Part shown: positions 19,765-29,539 of the stretch, piece by piece | Layout of the letters: every line of letters begins with the position of its first letter | Numbering within the stretch: position 1 is the stretch's first letter | Assembly (NCBI GenBank): GCA_963697525.1 | Contig: OY969087.1 | Coordinates: 5,146,001-5,210,000, forward strand | DNA from: Bradymonas sp963697525 | GTDB lineage: Bacteria; Myxococcota_A; Bradymonadia; Bradymonadales; Bradymonadaceae | Direction of reading: 5' to 3' | Length of the DNA stretch: 64,000 nucleotides | Made by a program: the position numbers and the translations under genes | The notes under the pieces: generated by a model | What the model was told of the DNA's origin: nothing | Databases searched by the model: none | Seen by the model: the letters and a program-made list of their open reading frames with translations, nothing else

Positions 19765-22700
19765 ATGGCGCGCCTGCTGGCGGCCGCCCTGCTTCTCGCC
19801 CTGGCGGCCGTGACCAGCGCCTGCCACACCCCCTACGAGAGCGGGCTTTCCCAATTCGCCGAGGGACACTTCGACAAGGCGGAGCACTCGGTGCGCGAGG
19901 CGCTGCGCGAGCGGCCCGACGACCCCGCGCTGCACCTGCTGCTCGCCCGCATCCTGACCGCCCAGGAGCGCTATCGCGCCGCCCAACCCCACGCCGAGCT
20001 CGCCTTTCAGGCCGGCCAGGACGTGCCCCACGCCGGGCGCACGCTCGGCAAGATCCACTGGGAGCTGGGCCGGCCCATCGCCGCCGTCGATGCCTGGCGC
20101 GCCGCGCGCAAGGCCGACCCCAACAGCGTCAGCGACACCGACTTCAAACGCGCGCTTGAGGCGGCCATCAATACGGCCATGACCCTGCAGCACTTCCAAA
20201 AGGGGTTGGAGCTTCGCCACGAGTTGGCCGCCATCGACCCCAAGGCCCCGGAGGTCTCCAAGAACGCGCTGCGCGTCAACCGCGAGATGCTCGCCCGCGA
20301 GGACGTGCGCCAGGGCCAATACGAGGAGGCCGTCGACCTGTACCGCGCGCTGCAGAAGGATTTTCCGGACAAGCCCAGCTACAGCATGTCCATCGGGCGG
20401 CTGTTCATGGAGTTGGAGCGGCCCGACAAGGCCATCGCCGCGTTCGAAAAATACGTCGCCCTCGCCGACCCCGCCGAGCGCGTCGACCGCCGCCTGGAGG
20501 TCGCCCGCCGCGCCGAGCGCATGGGCTCGCCCAAGGTGGCCATGCACTTTTACGTCAGCGCGCGCGATGCAATGGGTGGTTCGCCCACCTTCCGGCGCGC
20601 CAAGCTCAACCTGACGCTGGCCGGGCTGTATTTCACCGCGGGCGACGACGCCAAGGGCAAGAAGCAGATCGAGCGCTACCTCGACGACATGACCCAATTG
20701 CGCGGCCTCCCGCTGAGCGCCGAGGTCTATATCACCGCCGCCAACACCGCCAGCGACAAGAAGCAGGACACCTACGCGCTGAAGTTGCTCGAGCGCGGCC
20801 TCGACAAAGCGCCGCCCAGTTGGAGCATCGCCTACCGGCTGGCCTCGCTGTACGCCCGCCGCGCCCAGAGCGCCGAGGTCGAGCGCGTGCTCGATACCTA
20901 CGTCAAGCGCGCCCATTCGACCGCCGACGCCCAGGTCCAGGTGGCGCATTGGGCGCTCAACCGGCGCAACTACGACCTCGCCCAGCACTTCTTCGAGAAG
21001 GCCGTCGAGACTAAGGATGTCGACTCGAGCGTGTGGCTGGAGTTGGCGCGCGTGTACTCGTCGGTCGGCCAAATCGACAAGTTGAAGTACGCGCTGCGCA
21101 CCTACCTCAACAAGTACGACCACTCCCGCTACGACCTGCTGGACGTGGCCGCGATGTATCAGAAGCACCGTCTGTACGAAGACGCCGAAAAGGCACTGCT
21201 CAAGGCCCACAAAAGCGACCCCAAGAGCCTGGTGGTCGTCGACCGGCTGGCCGACCTGTACTCCGATTGGGGCAAGCCCGGCAAAGTGCAGGCCTATTAC
21301 GAGCGGTGGGTCAAGGCGCGCGGCAACAAATCCGACGACTATCAACTCATCGGCGAGCGCTTTGTGCGCCGCGGACGCCCCAACGAGGCGCTGCCCTACC
21401 TTCGCAAGGCCGCCAAGGGCGGCACCCACCACGCCTGGCTGCAGATGGCGGACATCTACAGCCGCCAGCGGCGCGACATCGACATGAAGCGCGCCCTGGA
21501 GCGCTACCTGGCCGAGACCCCCAAGAGCGCCTCGACGCTGCGCGCGGTGCTGTCGCGCTACCGCACCGCCGGCATGGACAACGAGGCCATCGGCGTGCTC
21601 GAGCAACTCATCGACCTGGAACCGGGGGTGCTGTCTCACTATCAGCGGCTGAGCAACTTGTACTTCGAGCAGGGCCGCCAGCGCGACGCGGTGCGCCTGT
21701 GGACGCGCTTCCTCGACCAATCGCCGCGCCCCATCGACACCTTGCAGACCATCGCCCGCTGGTTCCAGCGCCGCGGCCACCCCGAATGGGTGCTTACGCT
21801 GTATCGTCAGTTGCTGGCCAAGGGCAACGCCGACCCGCGCCTATACCGCCTGGTGGGCGACACCTACATGTCGCTGGCCCAGCGCTACCGTCAGTACCAG
21901 CCGAGCAGCGCGCATTCGTTGAGCCTGAGCGTGCCGCGCAAGCAGGCCCGCCACTTCTACGAGCTGTACCTGGACAAGGCGCACCCCAGCCGAAGCGAGC
22001 TGCTCGACTTCGCCGACTCGATGCGCCGCCAGAAGATGTGGGAGATCGGCGCCCGGGTCTACAAGAAGCTTGCCGACGGGGAGGCCGGCGGCAGCCAGAT
22101 GTGGCTGAGCTACTCGCAGGTGCTGCTGCACCTGGGAGAGGTCGACACCGCCCAGACGACCCTGGCGCGCTACTACAAGGCGCGCGGCGAGAACGTCGAA
22201 GACGCCCGCGTGGTGGCGGCGGCGCTGTTCGACGCGCGCCAATACGCCGCCGCCGAGCCCTACTTCCAGAAGATGTTCGACGCCAAGCGCCCCAACTACG
22301 TGCTGGGCGCGTTCCGCCGCCTCGCCGAGATCTACCGCGCCGAGGCCCAGCCCGACCAGATCCGCAAGCTCGTCGAGCACTACCTGCAGCGCGCCCAGAA
22401 CCCCACCAAGGCTCGCCAGGAGGTCCTGGCGGTGTTGCAGGACGCCGGGCTCTACGACGAGGCCGCCCAGCAGATCCAGCGGATTCGCTCGTTCCAAGGT
22501 GACGTCATGGGCTCGTATCTGGCCGAGAACCTATTTCGCGCCGGCAAAGACGCCCAGGCCGAGGCGGCCTTCGACGCCTACGCCAGCAAGAATGCCTACC
22601 CGGGCGACGCCTGGGTGACCGTGGGCGACTTCTACGCCGACCACGGCAAGCCCGCCCTGGCGCGCAAAGCCTACCAGCGCTCGGTCGCCGCCGCGCCCGA

Positions 22701-25578
22701 CAACGCCCATACCCACCAGGCGCTGGGCGCCTTCTTGCTCTATCAGGGCGACATCGAAAACGGCCAAAAGGAGCTGGCGCTGGCGCGCAAAAAAGCCCCC
22801 CAGGTGCGCCGCGAGGACATCTACCGCACGGAGGTGGAGACCCTGGTCGACATCGGGCGCTACGACCTCGCCCGCGCCGCCGCCGAGAAGGCCAGCGCCA
22901 CCGCCACCAGCAACAAGGACTACTTCGTGCGCGTGATGGCCGACTACGACCTGGCCACCCAGACGCCCAAGCGCGCCCAACGTACCCTCGAGGAGGTCAA
23001 GAAGTCGCCGATGGCGCTGCGCGACAAGATCGACCTGCTCGCCCGGCACGGCTTTCGAAAGCAGGCCGTCAAGGTGCTCGAAGACGAGCTCGCCAGCGGC
23101 GACTACTACACCGCCAGCCAGATCCTGCGCGAGCAGAGCGAGCTGGTGACCACGTTGGGCGGATTCGACGCCCTGGAGGCGGCCATCAAGCCGCTGTTGC
23201 AGCGCCAGGACGAGGGCGCGACGGTGCGCGCCCAGATCGGCGAGTTCTTGGTCGGACAGGGCCAGTACCAGCGCGCCATCCCCTACCTGCGCGCGGCCAT
23301 CGCCCAGGGGCAGGTCACCTTTCGCGAGAGCCTGGCTCACGCCTACGCGGCGCTGGGCTACGACAAGGAGGCGCTGCGCGTCTACCAGAAGGCGCTGGAG
23401 ACGACCTCCGACGCCAATCTGGACAACGCCCTGGCGCGCATCGGCGTGCACTACGAGCTCGAGGGCCACACCAACCAATTCCTGCGCCTGCTGCGCGTGT
23501 TGATGAGCGACCATCGCTACACCGCCCACGCCGCCCCGCTTCTGGCCGGACTGCTGGCGGGAGCGGGCCGGATCGACGACGCCAGCGCTGTCATCACCGA
23601 GGTGACCTCGCGCACCGAAACCGCCGGCGAGGGCGAGGCCCCCTCGGAGGTCTCCCTCGCCGCCAACGACGACGAGCGCGTCGACGCGGTGGTGCGCACG
23701 CTCAAAGCCGTGGCCGCCCAGGGCTACGTCGACGAAGCGCGCGGCCTGCTCGGCCGACTGCCGGCGTCGCTGCGCAACAACAACAGCGTTCAGGATCTGC
23801 AGCTCACCCTGGCGGCGGCGTCCTCGAGCGACACCGCCGCGAAGGTCGCGCGCCAGGCGGTGGCCGACTTCGGCGTCTCCGAGCAGGACAACGACCACCG
23901 ACTGCAGGTCGCCTCGCTGCTGCTGCGCCACGGCCGCTACAAGCTCGCCGACGACATCGCCCGCAAGGGCCTGGACAACCCCGACTACGACGTCCACTCC
24001 AAGACGTTGGGCTTTCTGCTGGCCAACGCACGCGCGGCCGACGACGATAAGCGCATCGACCAGTTGTCCGACGAATTCGTCGCCAAGACCCAGGACAAGG
24101 TCAGCGCGCATAGTGAGCTGGCCGAGCGGCTGCGCCGCCTGGGCCTCGACCAGCGCGCCCTGGCCCAGGCCAACGACGTGGTGGGCGCGGTGCCCGTCGA
24201 GAAGCATATCGTCGACGCACTGCTCACCGCCCAGGCCGCCGGCGATCGCAAGGCGATGGCCAAGCTGACCCACCGGCTGCTGCGCGTGGGCAAGCACCCC
24301 ATGAATTATCTGGGCAGCATGGTCAAGCGCTGGCGCGACCGTCAGCGCCCCGCCCTGACCCGCCCGATGCTCCAGAGCTACGCGGCGGTCTACCCGGCCT
24401 CGCTGGACACGCGCATGGACGACATCGAGCTGGATTTCCGTGCCGGCAACGTCCAGCAAGCGCGCAAGCAGTTGGGCAAGCTGCTCGACTTCGTCAACTA
24501 CGACGCCTATGCCGTCCAGCGCATCGTGGCGCGCATGGAGCGCGGCGGCCTGTTTACCGAGGTCGCGCTCTTCGTCGGCCCCAAGTTGAAGGGACATGCG
24601 CTGACCCCCGCGGATCACCTGCTGCTGGGCGTGGCCCTGCGAAAGCTCGACATGGTCGACCAGGCGCGCGCGGCCTTCGACGCCTACATCGACGCCAGCC
24701 CCGACCAGGCGCTGGCGGCCACCAAGGTCGCTCAGCACATGATGGAAGCCGGGTTCACCAAAGACGCCGGGGCCTACGCCGACCGCGCCGTCAAGCTGCA
24801 CCCGGAGCGCCCCGAGCCGTACTACTTCCGCGGGGTTGCCCGGCTTCGCGCCGGCGAGGTCGACCAGGCCAGCCGCGACCTCGACAAGTCCATCGGCCCC
24901 GGGGTCAACCAGAGCTACGGGCTGTATCACGCGGTGGTCAACGCCCTGAAAGGCGGCCAACTACAGGCCGTGAACACCTACGCCGAACGCCTGGCCACCA
25001 TGGCCTCGCCGCAGGAACCCGGCCTGCCGATGCGCTTGCTGATGCGCGCGTACACCGACGCCGGTCAGGCCAAAAAGGGCGTGGCCTACCTGGAGAAACG
25101 CTTCCCGAAAATCACTGCCGGCAAGGGCATTTTGGGGCGCGACCTGGTGGCCCAGACCGCGGGGCTGTATGAAGACGCCGGCCAGCCCGAGCGCGCCTAC
25201 CAACTGTACGAGGCGGCGATCGACCGGATGTTGGTCGCCGACCCGACCGGCTCGCAGGTGGCGGTGTATATGAACAACCTCGCCTACACCTACTCGACGA
25301 CCAACCACCACCTCGACCGGGGCATGGACCTGGTGCGCCGCGCCATCGCCGCCGGGCGCACCCGCAATCCCAGCTACCTGGACACCCTCGGCTGGCTGTA
25401 CTTCCGCAAGGGCGACCTCGACCGCGCCGAGGCCCACGTGCGCAGCGCCCTGCGCACCGCCAGCGGCGGCAACAGCGAGCTCGCCGAGCTGCTCGACCAC
25501 CTCATCGCCATCCAAAAGGCCAAGGGCCGCTCCGAGCGGGCCACGTGGCTGCAGTTGTTACGGGATAACCTGGACTGA
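19765..25578 (+). CDS. Giant TPR lipoprotein
   Basis: 1937 residues from ATG 19765, chosen because it opens a lipoprotein signal (ARLLAAALLLALAAVTSAC). A longer in-frame start at 19429 is possible but would bury that signal. Almost the whole mature chain consists of TPR-type helical repeats: for example FAEGHFDKAEHSVREAL near the start, LFRAGKDAQAEAAFDAYAS mid-way, and YEDAGQPERAYQLYEAAID, TYSTTNHHLDRGMDLVRRAI and LDTLGWLYFRKGDLDRAEAH at the C-terminus. The final repeats match the TPR block common in PEP-CTERM/PrsT and other exported TPR proteins. No enzymatic domain is visible. It probably forms an extended superhelical scaffold anchored to the envelope. Confidence 0.88.
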   Translation: MARLLAAALLLALAAVTSACHTPYESGLSQFAEGHFDKAEHSVREALRERPDDPALHLLLARILTAQERYRAAQPHAELAFQAGQDVPHAGRTLGKIHWELGRPIAAVDAWRAARKADPNSVSDTDFKRALEAAINTAMTLQHFQKGLELRHELAAIDPKAPEVSKNALRVNREMLAREDVRQGQYEEAVDLYRALQKDFPDKPSYSMSIGRLFMELERPDKAIAAFEKYVALADPAERVDRRLEVARRAERMGSPKVAMHFYVSARDAMGGSPTFRRAKLNLTLAGLYFTAGDDAKGKKQIERYLDDMTQLRGLPLSAEVYITAANTASDKKQDTYALKLLERGLDKAPPSWSIAYRLASLYARRAQSAEVERVLDTYVKRAHSTADAQVQVAHWALNRRNYDLAQHFFEKAVETKDVDSSVWLELARVYSSVGQIDKLKYALRTYLNKYDHSRYDLLDVAAMYQKHRLYEDAEKALLKAHKSDPKSLVVVDRLADLYSDWGKPGKVQAYYERWVKARGNKSDDYQLIGERFVRRGRPNEALPYLRKAAKGGTHHAWLQMADIYSRQRRDIDMKRALERYLAETPKSASTLRAVLSRYRTAGMDNEAIGVLEQLIDLEPGVLSHYQRLSNLYFEQGRQRDAVRLWTRFLDQSPRPIDTLQTIARWFQRRGHPEWVLTLYRQLLAKGNADPRLYRLVGDTYMSLAQRYRQYQPSSAHSLSLSVPRKQARHFYELYLDKAHPSRSELLDFADSMRRQKMWEIGARVYKKLADGEAGGSQMWLSYSQVLLHLGEVDTAQTTLARYYKARGENVEDARVVAAALFDARQYAAAEPYFQKMFDAKRPNYVLGAFRRLAEIYRAEAQPDQIRKLVEHYLQRAQNPTKARQEVLAVLQDAGLYDEAAQQIQRIRSFQGDVMGSYLAENLFRAGKDAQAEAAFDAYASKNAYPGDAWVTVGDFYADHGKPALARKAYQRSVAAAPDNAHTHQALGAFLLYQGDIENGQKELALARKKAPQVRREDIYRTEVETLVDIGRYDLARAAAEKASATATSNKDYFVRVMADYDLATQTPKRAQRTLEEVKKSPMALRDKIDLLARHGFRKQAVKVLEDELASGDYYTASQILREQSELVTTLGGFDALEAAIKPLLQRQDEGATVRAQIGEFLVGQGQYQRAIPYLRAAIAQGQVTFRESLAHAYAALGYDKEALRVYQKALETTSDANLDNALARIGVHYELEGHTNQFLRLLRVLMSDHRYTAHAAPLLAGLLAGAGRIDDASAVITEVTSRTETAGEGEAPSEVSLAANDDERVDAVVRTLKAVAAQGYVDEARGLLGRLPASLRNNNSVQDLQLTLAAASSSDTAAKVARQAVADFGVSEQDNDHRLQVASLLLRHGRYKLADDIARKGLDNPDYDVHSKTLGFLLANARAADDDKRIDQLSDEFVAKTQDKVSAHSELAERLRRLGLDQRALAQANDVVGAVPVEKHIVDALLTAQAAGDRKAMAKLTHRLLRVGKHPMNYLGSMVKRWRDRQRPALTRPMLQSYAAVYPASLDTRMDDIELDFRAGNVQQARKQLGKLLDFVNYDAYAVQRIVARMERGGLFTEVALFVGPKLKGHALTPADHLLLGVALRKLDMVDQARAAFDAYIDASPDQALAATKVAQHMMEAGFTKDAGAYADRAVKLHPERPEPYYFRGVARLRAGEVDQASRDLDKSIGPGVNQSYGLYHAVVNALKGGQLQAVNTYAERLATMASPQEPGLPMRLLMRAYTDAGQAKKGVAYLEKRFPKITAGKGILGRDLVAQTAGLYEDAGQPERAYQLYEAAIDRMLVADPTGSQVAVYMNNLAYTYSTTNHHLDRGMDLVRRAIAAGRTRNPSYLDTLGWLYFRKGDLDRAEAHVRSALRTASGGNSELAELLDHLIAIQKAKGRSERATWLQLLRDNLD

Positions 25579-25583
25579 GCCCT

Positions 25584-25615
25584 GCAAGGCCCTTTCTTCC
25601 CAAAGAAGGCCTTGC
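25584..25615. terminator. Stem-loop between convergent TPR and hisG genes
   Basis: GCAAGGCC (25584-25591) pairs with GGCCTTGC (25608-25615), and the inner CTTTCTT/AAAGAA bases extend the stem imperfectly. It lies in the 43-base gap between two converging genes and probably acts on both. There is no long T run, so confidence is moderate. Confidence 0.55.
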
Positions 25616-25621
25616 CGATCG

Positions 25622-26350
25622 TCAGTTGGCGAGCTCGTATTCGGCGTCGCCGAGGGGGTCGAATTCGTCGCCGTCGAACGGGATGCGGATGTCGGCGGGT
25701 TTGGGGGGCTGGTTCTCTTCGAGCGCCTCGATGAGGTGTCGGATGGTCTTGCGCCGGCGCGAGCCGCAGGCGCGGTTGACGATGAGCTTGAGCGAGGCGT
25801 GGCCCAGCGCTTCGACGGCGCGAAAGCCCTGGCGCACCATGATGTTCGGCTCGACCAGCCGGTCGACGTAGCCGTCGGCCAGGCCCAGCAGACAGGCGGT
25901 GACGCTGTCGGCCACCGGCACGACGTTGACCGCCATGCCCCGCGAGGCGAACACCTCCCGGGTGAAGTTCGGCAGCGGCGTGGCAATGCGGATCAGCGGA
26001 CGCGACGACAGCGAGGCGATGGTCTCGCCGCGCGGCGCCGCCAACACCAGCGGATATTTGCCAAAGGGGAACGAAAACGGCCGCCACACCTGGATGCCGT
26101 TCTCGCGGATGAGGTCGGTGCTCATCACCCCGATGTGGGCGATGCCGTGTTCGACATAGGTGCCCACGTCGGCCGAATCGATGCAAAACACCTCGAAATC
26201 GCCGTCGCCGCCGAGCGGGTTGTGCACCCGGTGCAATCCCGGCCCGATCGGCGAGGGCAGCTCGAAGCCACAGGCGCGAAAGTGGCTGGTGATGGCGTCG
26301 AGCTCGTCGCTCTTGGGCAGAGCAATTCTGAGTTGGTGCGACTGATTCAT
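25622..26350 (-). CDS. hisG: ATP phosphoribosyltransferase, short form (HisG_S)
   Basis: 242 residues. Catalyses the first step of histidine synthesis, joining ATP and PRPP. The chain opens with LRIALPKSDELDAI, and carries IGVMSTDLIRENG, the RIATPLPNFTREVF stretch and ADSVTACLLGLADGYVDRLVE, which correspond to the catalytic domains of HisG. The C-terminal regulatory ACT-like domain of long HisG is absent, and the short form needs HisZ, which is encoded directly upstream on the same strand with a 3-base gap. The tail of about 30 residues, rich in Pro and Asp, goes beyond the core. Confidence 0.85.
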   Translation of the reverse strand: MNQSHQLRIALPKSDELDAITSHFRACGFELPSPIGPGLHRVHNPLGGDGDFEVFCIDSADVGTYVEHGIAHIGVMSTDLIRENGIQVWRPFSFPFGKYPLVLAAPRGETIASLSSRPLIRIATPLPNFTREVFASRGMAVNVVPVADSVTACLLGLADGYVDRLVEPNIMVRQGFRAVEALGHASLKLIVNRACGSRRRKTIRHLIEALEENQPPKPADIRIPFDGDEFDPLGDAEYELAN

Positions 26351-26353
26351 CGA

Positions 26354-27463
26354 TTACTCTTGCGGCCTGCTGACAACGCGAGTGGGCTTATCTTTTCGGC
26401 GGCGCTCCAACGCCGTGCGCAATCCCTTCAGGGGCGCGCCGGGGTCGACGTAGATGGCGTCGCCCCGGCTGGAAAAGCTCGACTGGTTGGGATGAGCGCT
26501 GTGCAAATACTCCACGATGGTCTCCAGGGAGAACGAAAATCCCACCGCCGGGGTCTCGGCGCCGAAATGACCGACGAGTTCGTCGTAGCGACCGCCGCGG
26601 CCGAGCTCGCGGCCCACGCCCTCGGCGACGACGTTGAAGCCCACGCCGGTGTAGTAGTCGGCGCCACCCAACTCGCCCAGATCCAGGCGCACGTGCTCCG
26701 AGTAGCCCAGGTCGTCGATGGTGCGCTCGAGCGACTTCAGGTAATCGAGCCGCTCCAAGACCTTGACGTGGGTGGCCATCAATTCGCGAAGCGCGGCGAT
26801 TTGCTCACGCCCGTCGCGCAATTCGGCCAGCACCGCCACCGCCTCGATGTACACCTGGCGCGCGCCCAGGCCCATCAAGATCTCGCGCACCGCGTCCGGG
26901 TCGCGGGCGATGATGGCGCGGCGCACCTCGTCGCGGATGCGGCCGGGCGCGCCCGTCGCGCTCAGCAGCAATTTGGCCGTGCGATGGTCGGCGACGTTGA
27001 GCTGGTATTGCTCCAGGCCCATCTGCTCGAGGCCTTCCAGGGCGATGAGCAAGACCTCCACGTCGGCCACCAGCCCGCGCGCGCCGATGAATTCGATGCC
27101 CAACTGATTGCTCTCGAGCTGCTCGCCGGTCAGGGAGCGCTCGATGCGCACCACCTTGTTGGCGTAGCTCAACCGCAGCGGCAGGGGCGTGCCCTGCAAC
27201 TGGTAGGCGTAGACCTTGGCGATGGCCGGCGTCAGATCCGGCTGCAGCACCATCAGGTTGCCCGTGCGGTCGACGAAGCGGAAGCTTCGGGCGATCTGAC
27301 GCTCGTCGAGTCCCTCTTTGAGGGAGTCGAAATAATCCAGGATTGGGACCTGGATCTCGCGGTAGCCCCAGCCCGCAAAAACGTGCATGGCCTGCGCGGT
27401 GACTTGTCGGCGGAGGCTGACGGACCGATCCACGGCCGGTGTCAGGTGCTGGTGCTCAACCAC
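26354..27463 (-). CDS. hisZ: ATP phosphoribosyltransferase regulatory subunit HisZ
   Basis: 369 residues. A histidyl-tRNA synthetase-like protein without the anticodon-binding domain: motif 2-like FRFVDRTGNLMVLQPDLTPAIAK, then VVRIERSLTGEQLESNQLGIEFIG, and a late GGRYDELVGHFG with PAVGFSFSLE. The GTG start at 27463 is supported by GGGGAG about six bases upstream on the minus strand. It precedes hisG and makes the hetero-oligomer needed by the short HisG. HisRS itself would be longer (over 400 residues) and carry the full motif 3 and C-terminal domain. The rest of the his operon is not nearby. Confidence 0.88.
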   Translation of the reverse strand: MVEHQHLTPAVDRSVSLRRQVTAQAMHVFAGWGYREIQVPILDYFDSLKEGLDERQIARSFRFVDRTGNLMVLQPDLTPAIAKVYAYQLQGTPLPLRLSYANKVVRIERSLTGEQLESNQLGIEFIGARGLVADVEVLLIALEGLEQMGLEQYQLNVADHRTAKLLLSATGAPGRIRDEVRRAIIARDPDAVREILMGLGARQVYIEAVAVLAELRDGREQIAALRELMATHVKVLERLDYLKSLERTIDDLGYSEHVRLDLGELGGADYYTGVGFNVVAEGVGRELGRGGRYDELVGHFGAETPAVGFSFSLETIVEYLHSAHPNQSSFSSRGDAIYVDPGAPLKGLRTALERRRKDKPTRVVSRPQE

Positions 27464-27780
27464 AAAAACTCCCCATTTGGCTACTACGAGTGTCGCGTCT
27501 GGATTAGCGCCCCCAGCGAGGGGCTGTCAATCCTCGACACGACCGACACCGCGACCAGTCCGGCGGCAGGTCCACGTGCTCAAACCTCGGGTGTGTCTGT
27601 ACCACTGCGTGTCTGTGAGCTTAGCAGATTTATCACCGGATCAAACAGCCGCGCTCGCCAATTTTATTTCAACGCTGTGTGATCATCGCCGGAGGCTCGC
27701 TCGGGCTACACTTTTTGCGTGTGAATGTGCTATGGCTCCACGCGGAGCCCATCACACGCCATTTTTACCGGAGGTTTTCC
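27464..27780. other. 317-base divergent intergenic region (hisZ / RNase H)
   Basis: No gene is seen. The region separates hisZ (minus) from the RNase H gene (plus) and should hold both promoters. A short GC hairpin (AGCGCCCCCAGCGAGGGGCT, about 27506-27525) lies in the hisZ leader; it has no T run and I do not call it an attenuator. An AT-richer stretch at about 27650-27680 and GGAGG at 27769-27773 precede the RNase H start. Confidence 0.5.
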
Positions 27781-28494
27781 GTGCCGTGGGAACGCAGATA
27801 TTTCAAGGGCAAGAAGGTTTATGTCCAGGTCGACGACAGCGGCGAGCTGATCGTCGAAAACGGACGCGTCCCCATGAAGTACAGCCCCGCGGAGGACGCC
27901 AAGGTTTATAACGCCGGAATGCGCAACATCTCGGGGCCGCTGGGCGAGGATGGACAACCCCAAAAACAACGCTCCCAGTCGGGATCTTCAAAATCATCGG
28001 GAACAAAATCGCCCGATCATCAAATACAGCCTACCGAAGCTGCGCAGGTGTCGACCGAGATCCCCGACGAGTTACTCTCGTACCCTCGGCCCGAGGACGG
28101 GGTCGTCGAGGTTTATACCGACGGTGCCTGCAGCGGAAACCCCGGACCGTGCGGTTACGGACTGCTGATGCGTGACGGCGACGCCTACCGCGAGATCAGT
28201 CAGTACCTGGGCATCGGCACCAACAACATCGCCGAGCTGACCGCCATCAAGGTCGCGCTGGAGAACGTCGCCGACAAGAGCCGCCCGGTCCGCGTGCACA
28301 CCGACAGTCGCTATTCGATCGGAGTGCTCGTCGATGGATGGAAGGCCAAGGCCAATCGAGAATTGATATTGGAGATTCGTGAGATGATTGCACACTTCGA
28401 CGATCTCAAACTCATCAAGGTCAAGGGGCACGCCGGACAGCCGCTCAACGAGCGCGCCGACACCCTGGCTACCTCCACCCTCCACGGCCACTGA
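27781..28494 (+). CDS. rnhA: RNase HI with an unusual N-terminal segment
   Basis: 237 residues from GTG 27781, chosen for the GGAGG just upstream; the open frame continues upstream to 27679. Residues about 110-237 are a type I RNase H domain with all four acidic residues in place: YTDGACSGNPGPCGYG (Asp), NNIAELTAIK (Glu), HTDSRYSIG (Asp) and GHAGQPLNERADTLA (Asp). It should cleave the RNA strand of RNA-DNA hybrids. The first 50 residues (WERRYFKGKKVYVQVDDSG and NGRVPMKYSPAEDAKVYN) do not resemble the usual hybrid-binding domain, and a Gln/Ser/Lys-rich linker of about 45 residues joins the two. Confidence 0.9.
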   Translation: MPWERRYFKGKKVYVQVDDSGELIVENGRVPMKYSPAEDAKVYNAGMRNISGPLGEDGQPQKQRSQSGSSKSSGTKSPDHQIQPTEAAQVSTEIPDELLSYPRPEDGVVEVYTDGACSGNPGPCGYGLLMRDGDAYREISQYLGIGTNNIAELTAIKVALENVADKSRPVRVHTDSRYSIGVLVDGWKAKANRELILEIREMIAHFDDLKLIKVKGHAGQPLNERADTLATSTLHGH

Positions 28495-28546
28495 TGCCCC
28501 GACCCCTGGCCCCCGAACCCCTAGACCCCTGGACCCCCGACACGCC
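28495..28546 (+). repeat. C-rich low-complexity tract upstream of MoxR
   Basis: The 52 bases between the RNase H stop and the MoxR start repeat the units ACCCCTGG, CCCCCGA and ACCCCTAG several times. The opposite strand has many G runs and could form a G-quadruplex. No ribosome site is seen within it. Confidence 0.6.
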
Positions 28547-29539
28547 ATGACAGCCGAAGTTGGACACCTCAATGAGATGATTCGCGAGCGCAGCGCGTTC
28601 GTCGACACCATGACCCACGAGCTCGAGCGCGTCGTCGTGGGCCAAACCTACATGGTCGAGCGCCTGCTCATCGGCATGCTCACCGGCGGCCACGTGCTCC
28701 TGGAGGGCGTCCCCGGGCTGGCCAAGACGCTGACGGTCAAGTCTCTGTCGCAGTGCGTCGACCTGGACTTCCAGCGCATCCAATTTACCCCGGACCTTTT
28801 GCCCGCCGACCTCATCGGCACGATGATCTACGACCAGCAGTCCCGTGAGTTCGTGCCCCGCAAGGGCCCGGTCTTTACTAACGTGCTGCTGGCCGACGAG
28901 ATCAACCGCGCCCCCGCCAAGGTCCAGTCGGCGCTGCTCGAGGCCATGCAGGAACACCAGGTCACCATCGGCGAGACCTCCTATAAGCTGCCGCCGCCGT
29001 TTCTGGTGCTGGCGACCCAAAACCCCATCGAGCAGGAGGGGACCTACCCGCTGCCCGAGGCCCAGGTCGACCGCTTCATGCTCATGATTCGGGTGGGCTA
29101 CCCCAGCCGCGAGGAAGAGCGCATCATCATGGATCGCGTCACCGAGCGCACCATGCCCGAGACGCTCGATGCCGTGGCCACCCCCGAGCAGATCCTCGAG
29201 TCTCAGAAGGCGGTGCGCGAGATCTACATCGACGACAAGCTCAAGGATTATATCGTCGACATCATCTTCGCCACGCGCCAGCCCGAGGAGCATGGCATGG
29301 GCGAGCTGCGCGACTTCATCGAGTTCGGCGCCAGCCCGCGCGCGACCATTTACCTGAACCTCGCTGCCAAAGCCCATGCGTTCATTCGCCGCCGCGGCTA
29401 CGTCACCCCCGAGGACATCAAGTCGGTCGCCTACGACGTGCTGCGCCACCGCGTCATCCTGACGTTCGCCGCCGAGGCCGAGGAGTACACCCCCGAAAAG
29501 GTCATCGAGCAAATCCTCGAGACCATCGAGGTCCCCTAG
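28547..29539 (+). CDS. MoxR-family AAA+ ATPase (Bat operon)
   Basis: 330 residues from ATG 28547. Walker A GVPGLAKT (near 55-62), Walker B LLADEINRAP (near 118-127), sensor 1 region LATQNPIEQEGTYPLPEAQ and a C-terminal lid ending in DVLRHRVILTF. MoxR ATPases act with VWA proteins in maturation or chaperoning of envelope complexes. It heads the second locus and is separated from the DUF58 gene by 195 bases of repeat. No clear ribosome site precedes the start; a C-rich tract does. Confidence 0.93.
   Translation: MTAEVGHLNEMIRERSAFVDTMTHELERVVVGQTYMVERLLIGMLTGGHVLLEGVPGLAKTLTVKSLSQCVDLDFQRIQFTPDLLPADLIGTMIYDQQSREFVPRKGPVFTNVLLADEINRAPAKVQSALLEAMQEHQVTIGETSYKLPPPFLVLATQNPIEQEGTYPLPEAQVDRFMLMIRVGYPSREEERIIMDRVTERTMPETLDAVATPEQILESQKAVREIYIDDKLKDYIVDIIFATRQPEEHGMGELRDFIEFGASPRATIYLNLAAKAHAFIRRRGYVTPEDIKSVAYDVLRHRVILTFAAEAEEYTPEKVIEQILETIEVP

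Noticed and set aside
22531..24960. Long minus-strand open frame inside the TPR gene
   Set aside because: It is a shadow of codon bias in a GC-rich gene; the product is low-complexity Val/Gly/Leu/Gln-rich.
27506..27525. Histidine operon attenuator or T-box
   Set aside because: No His-rich leader peptide, no T run and no T-box motifs are seen.
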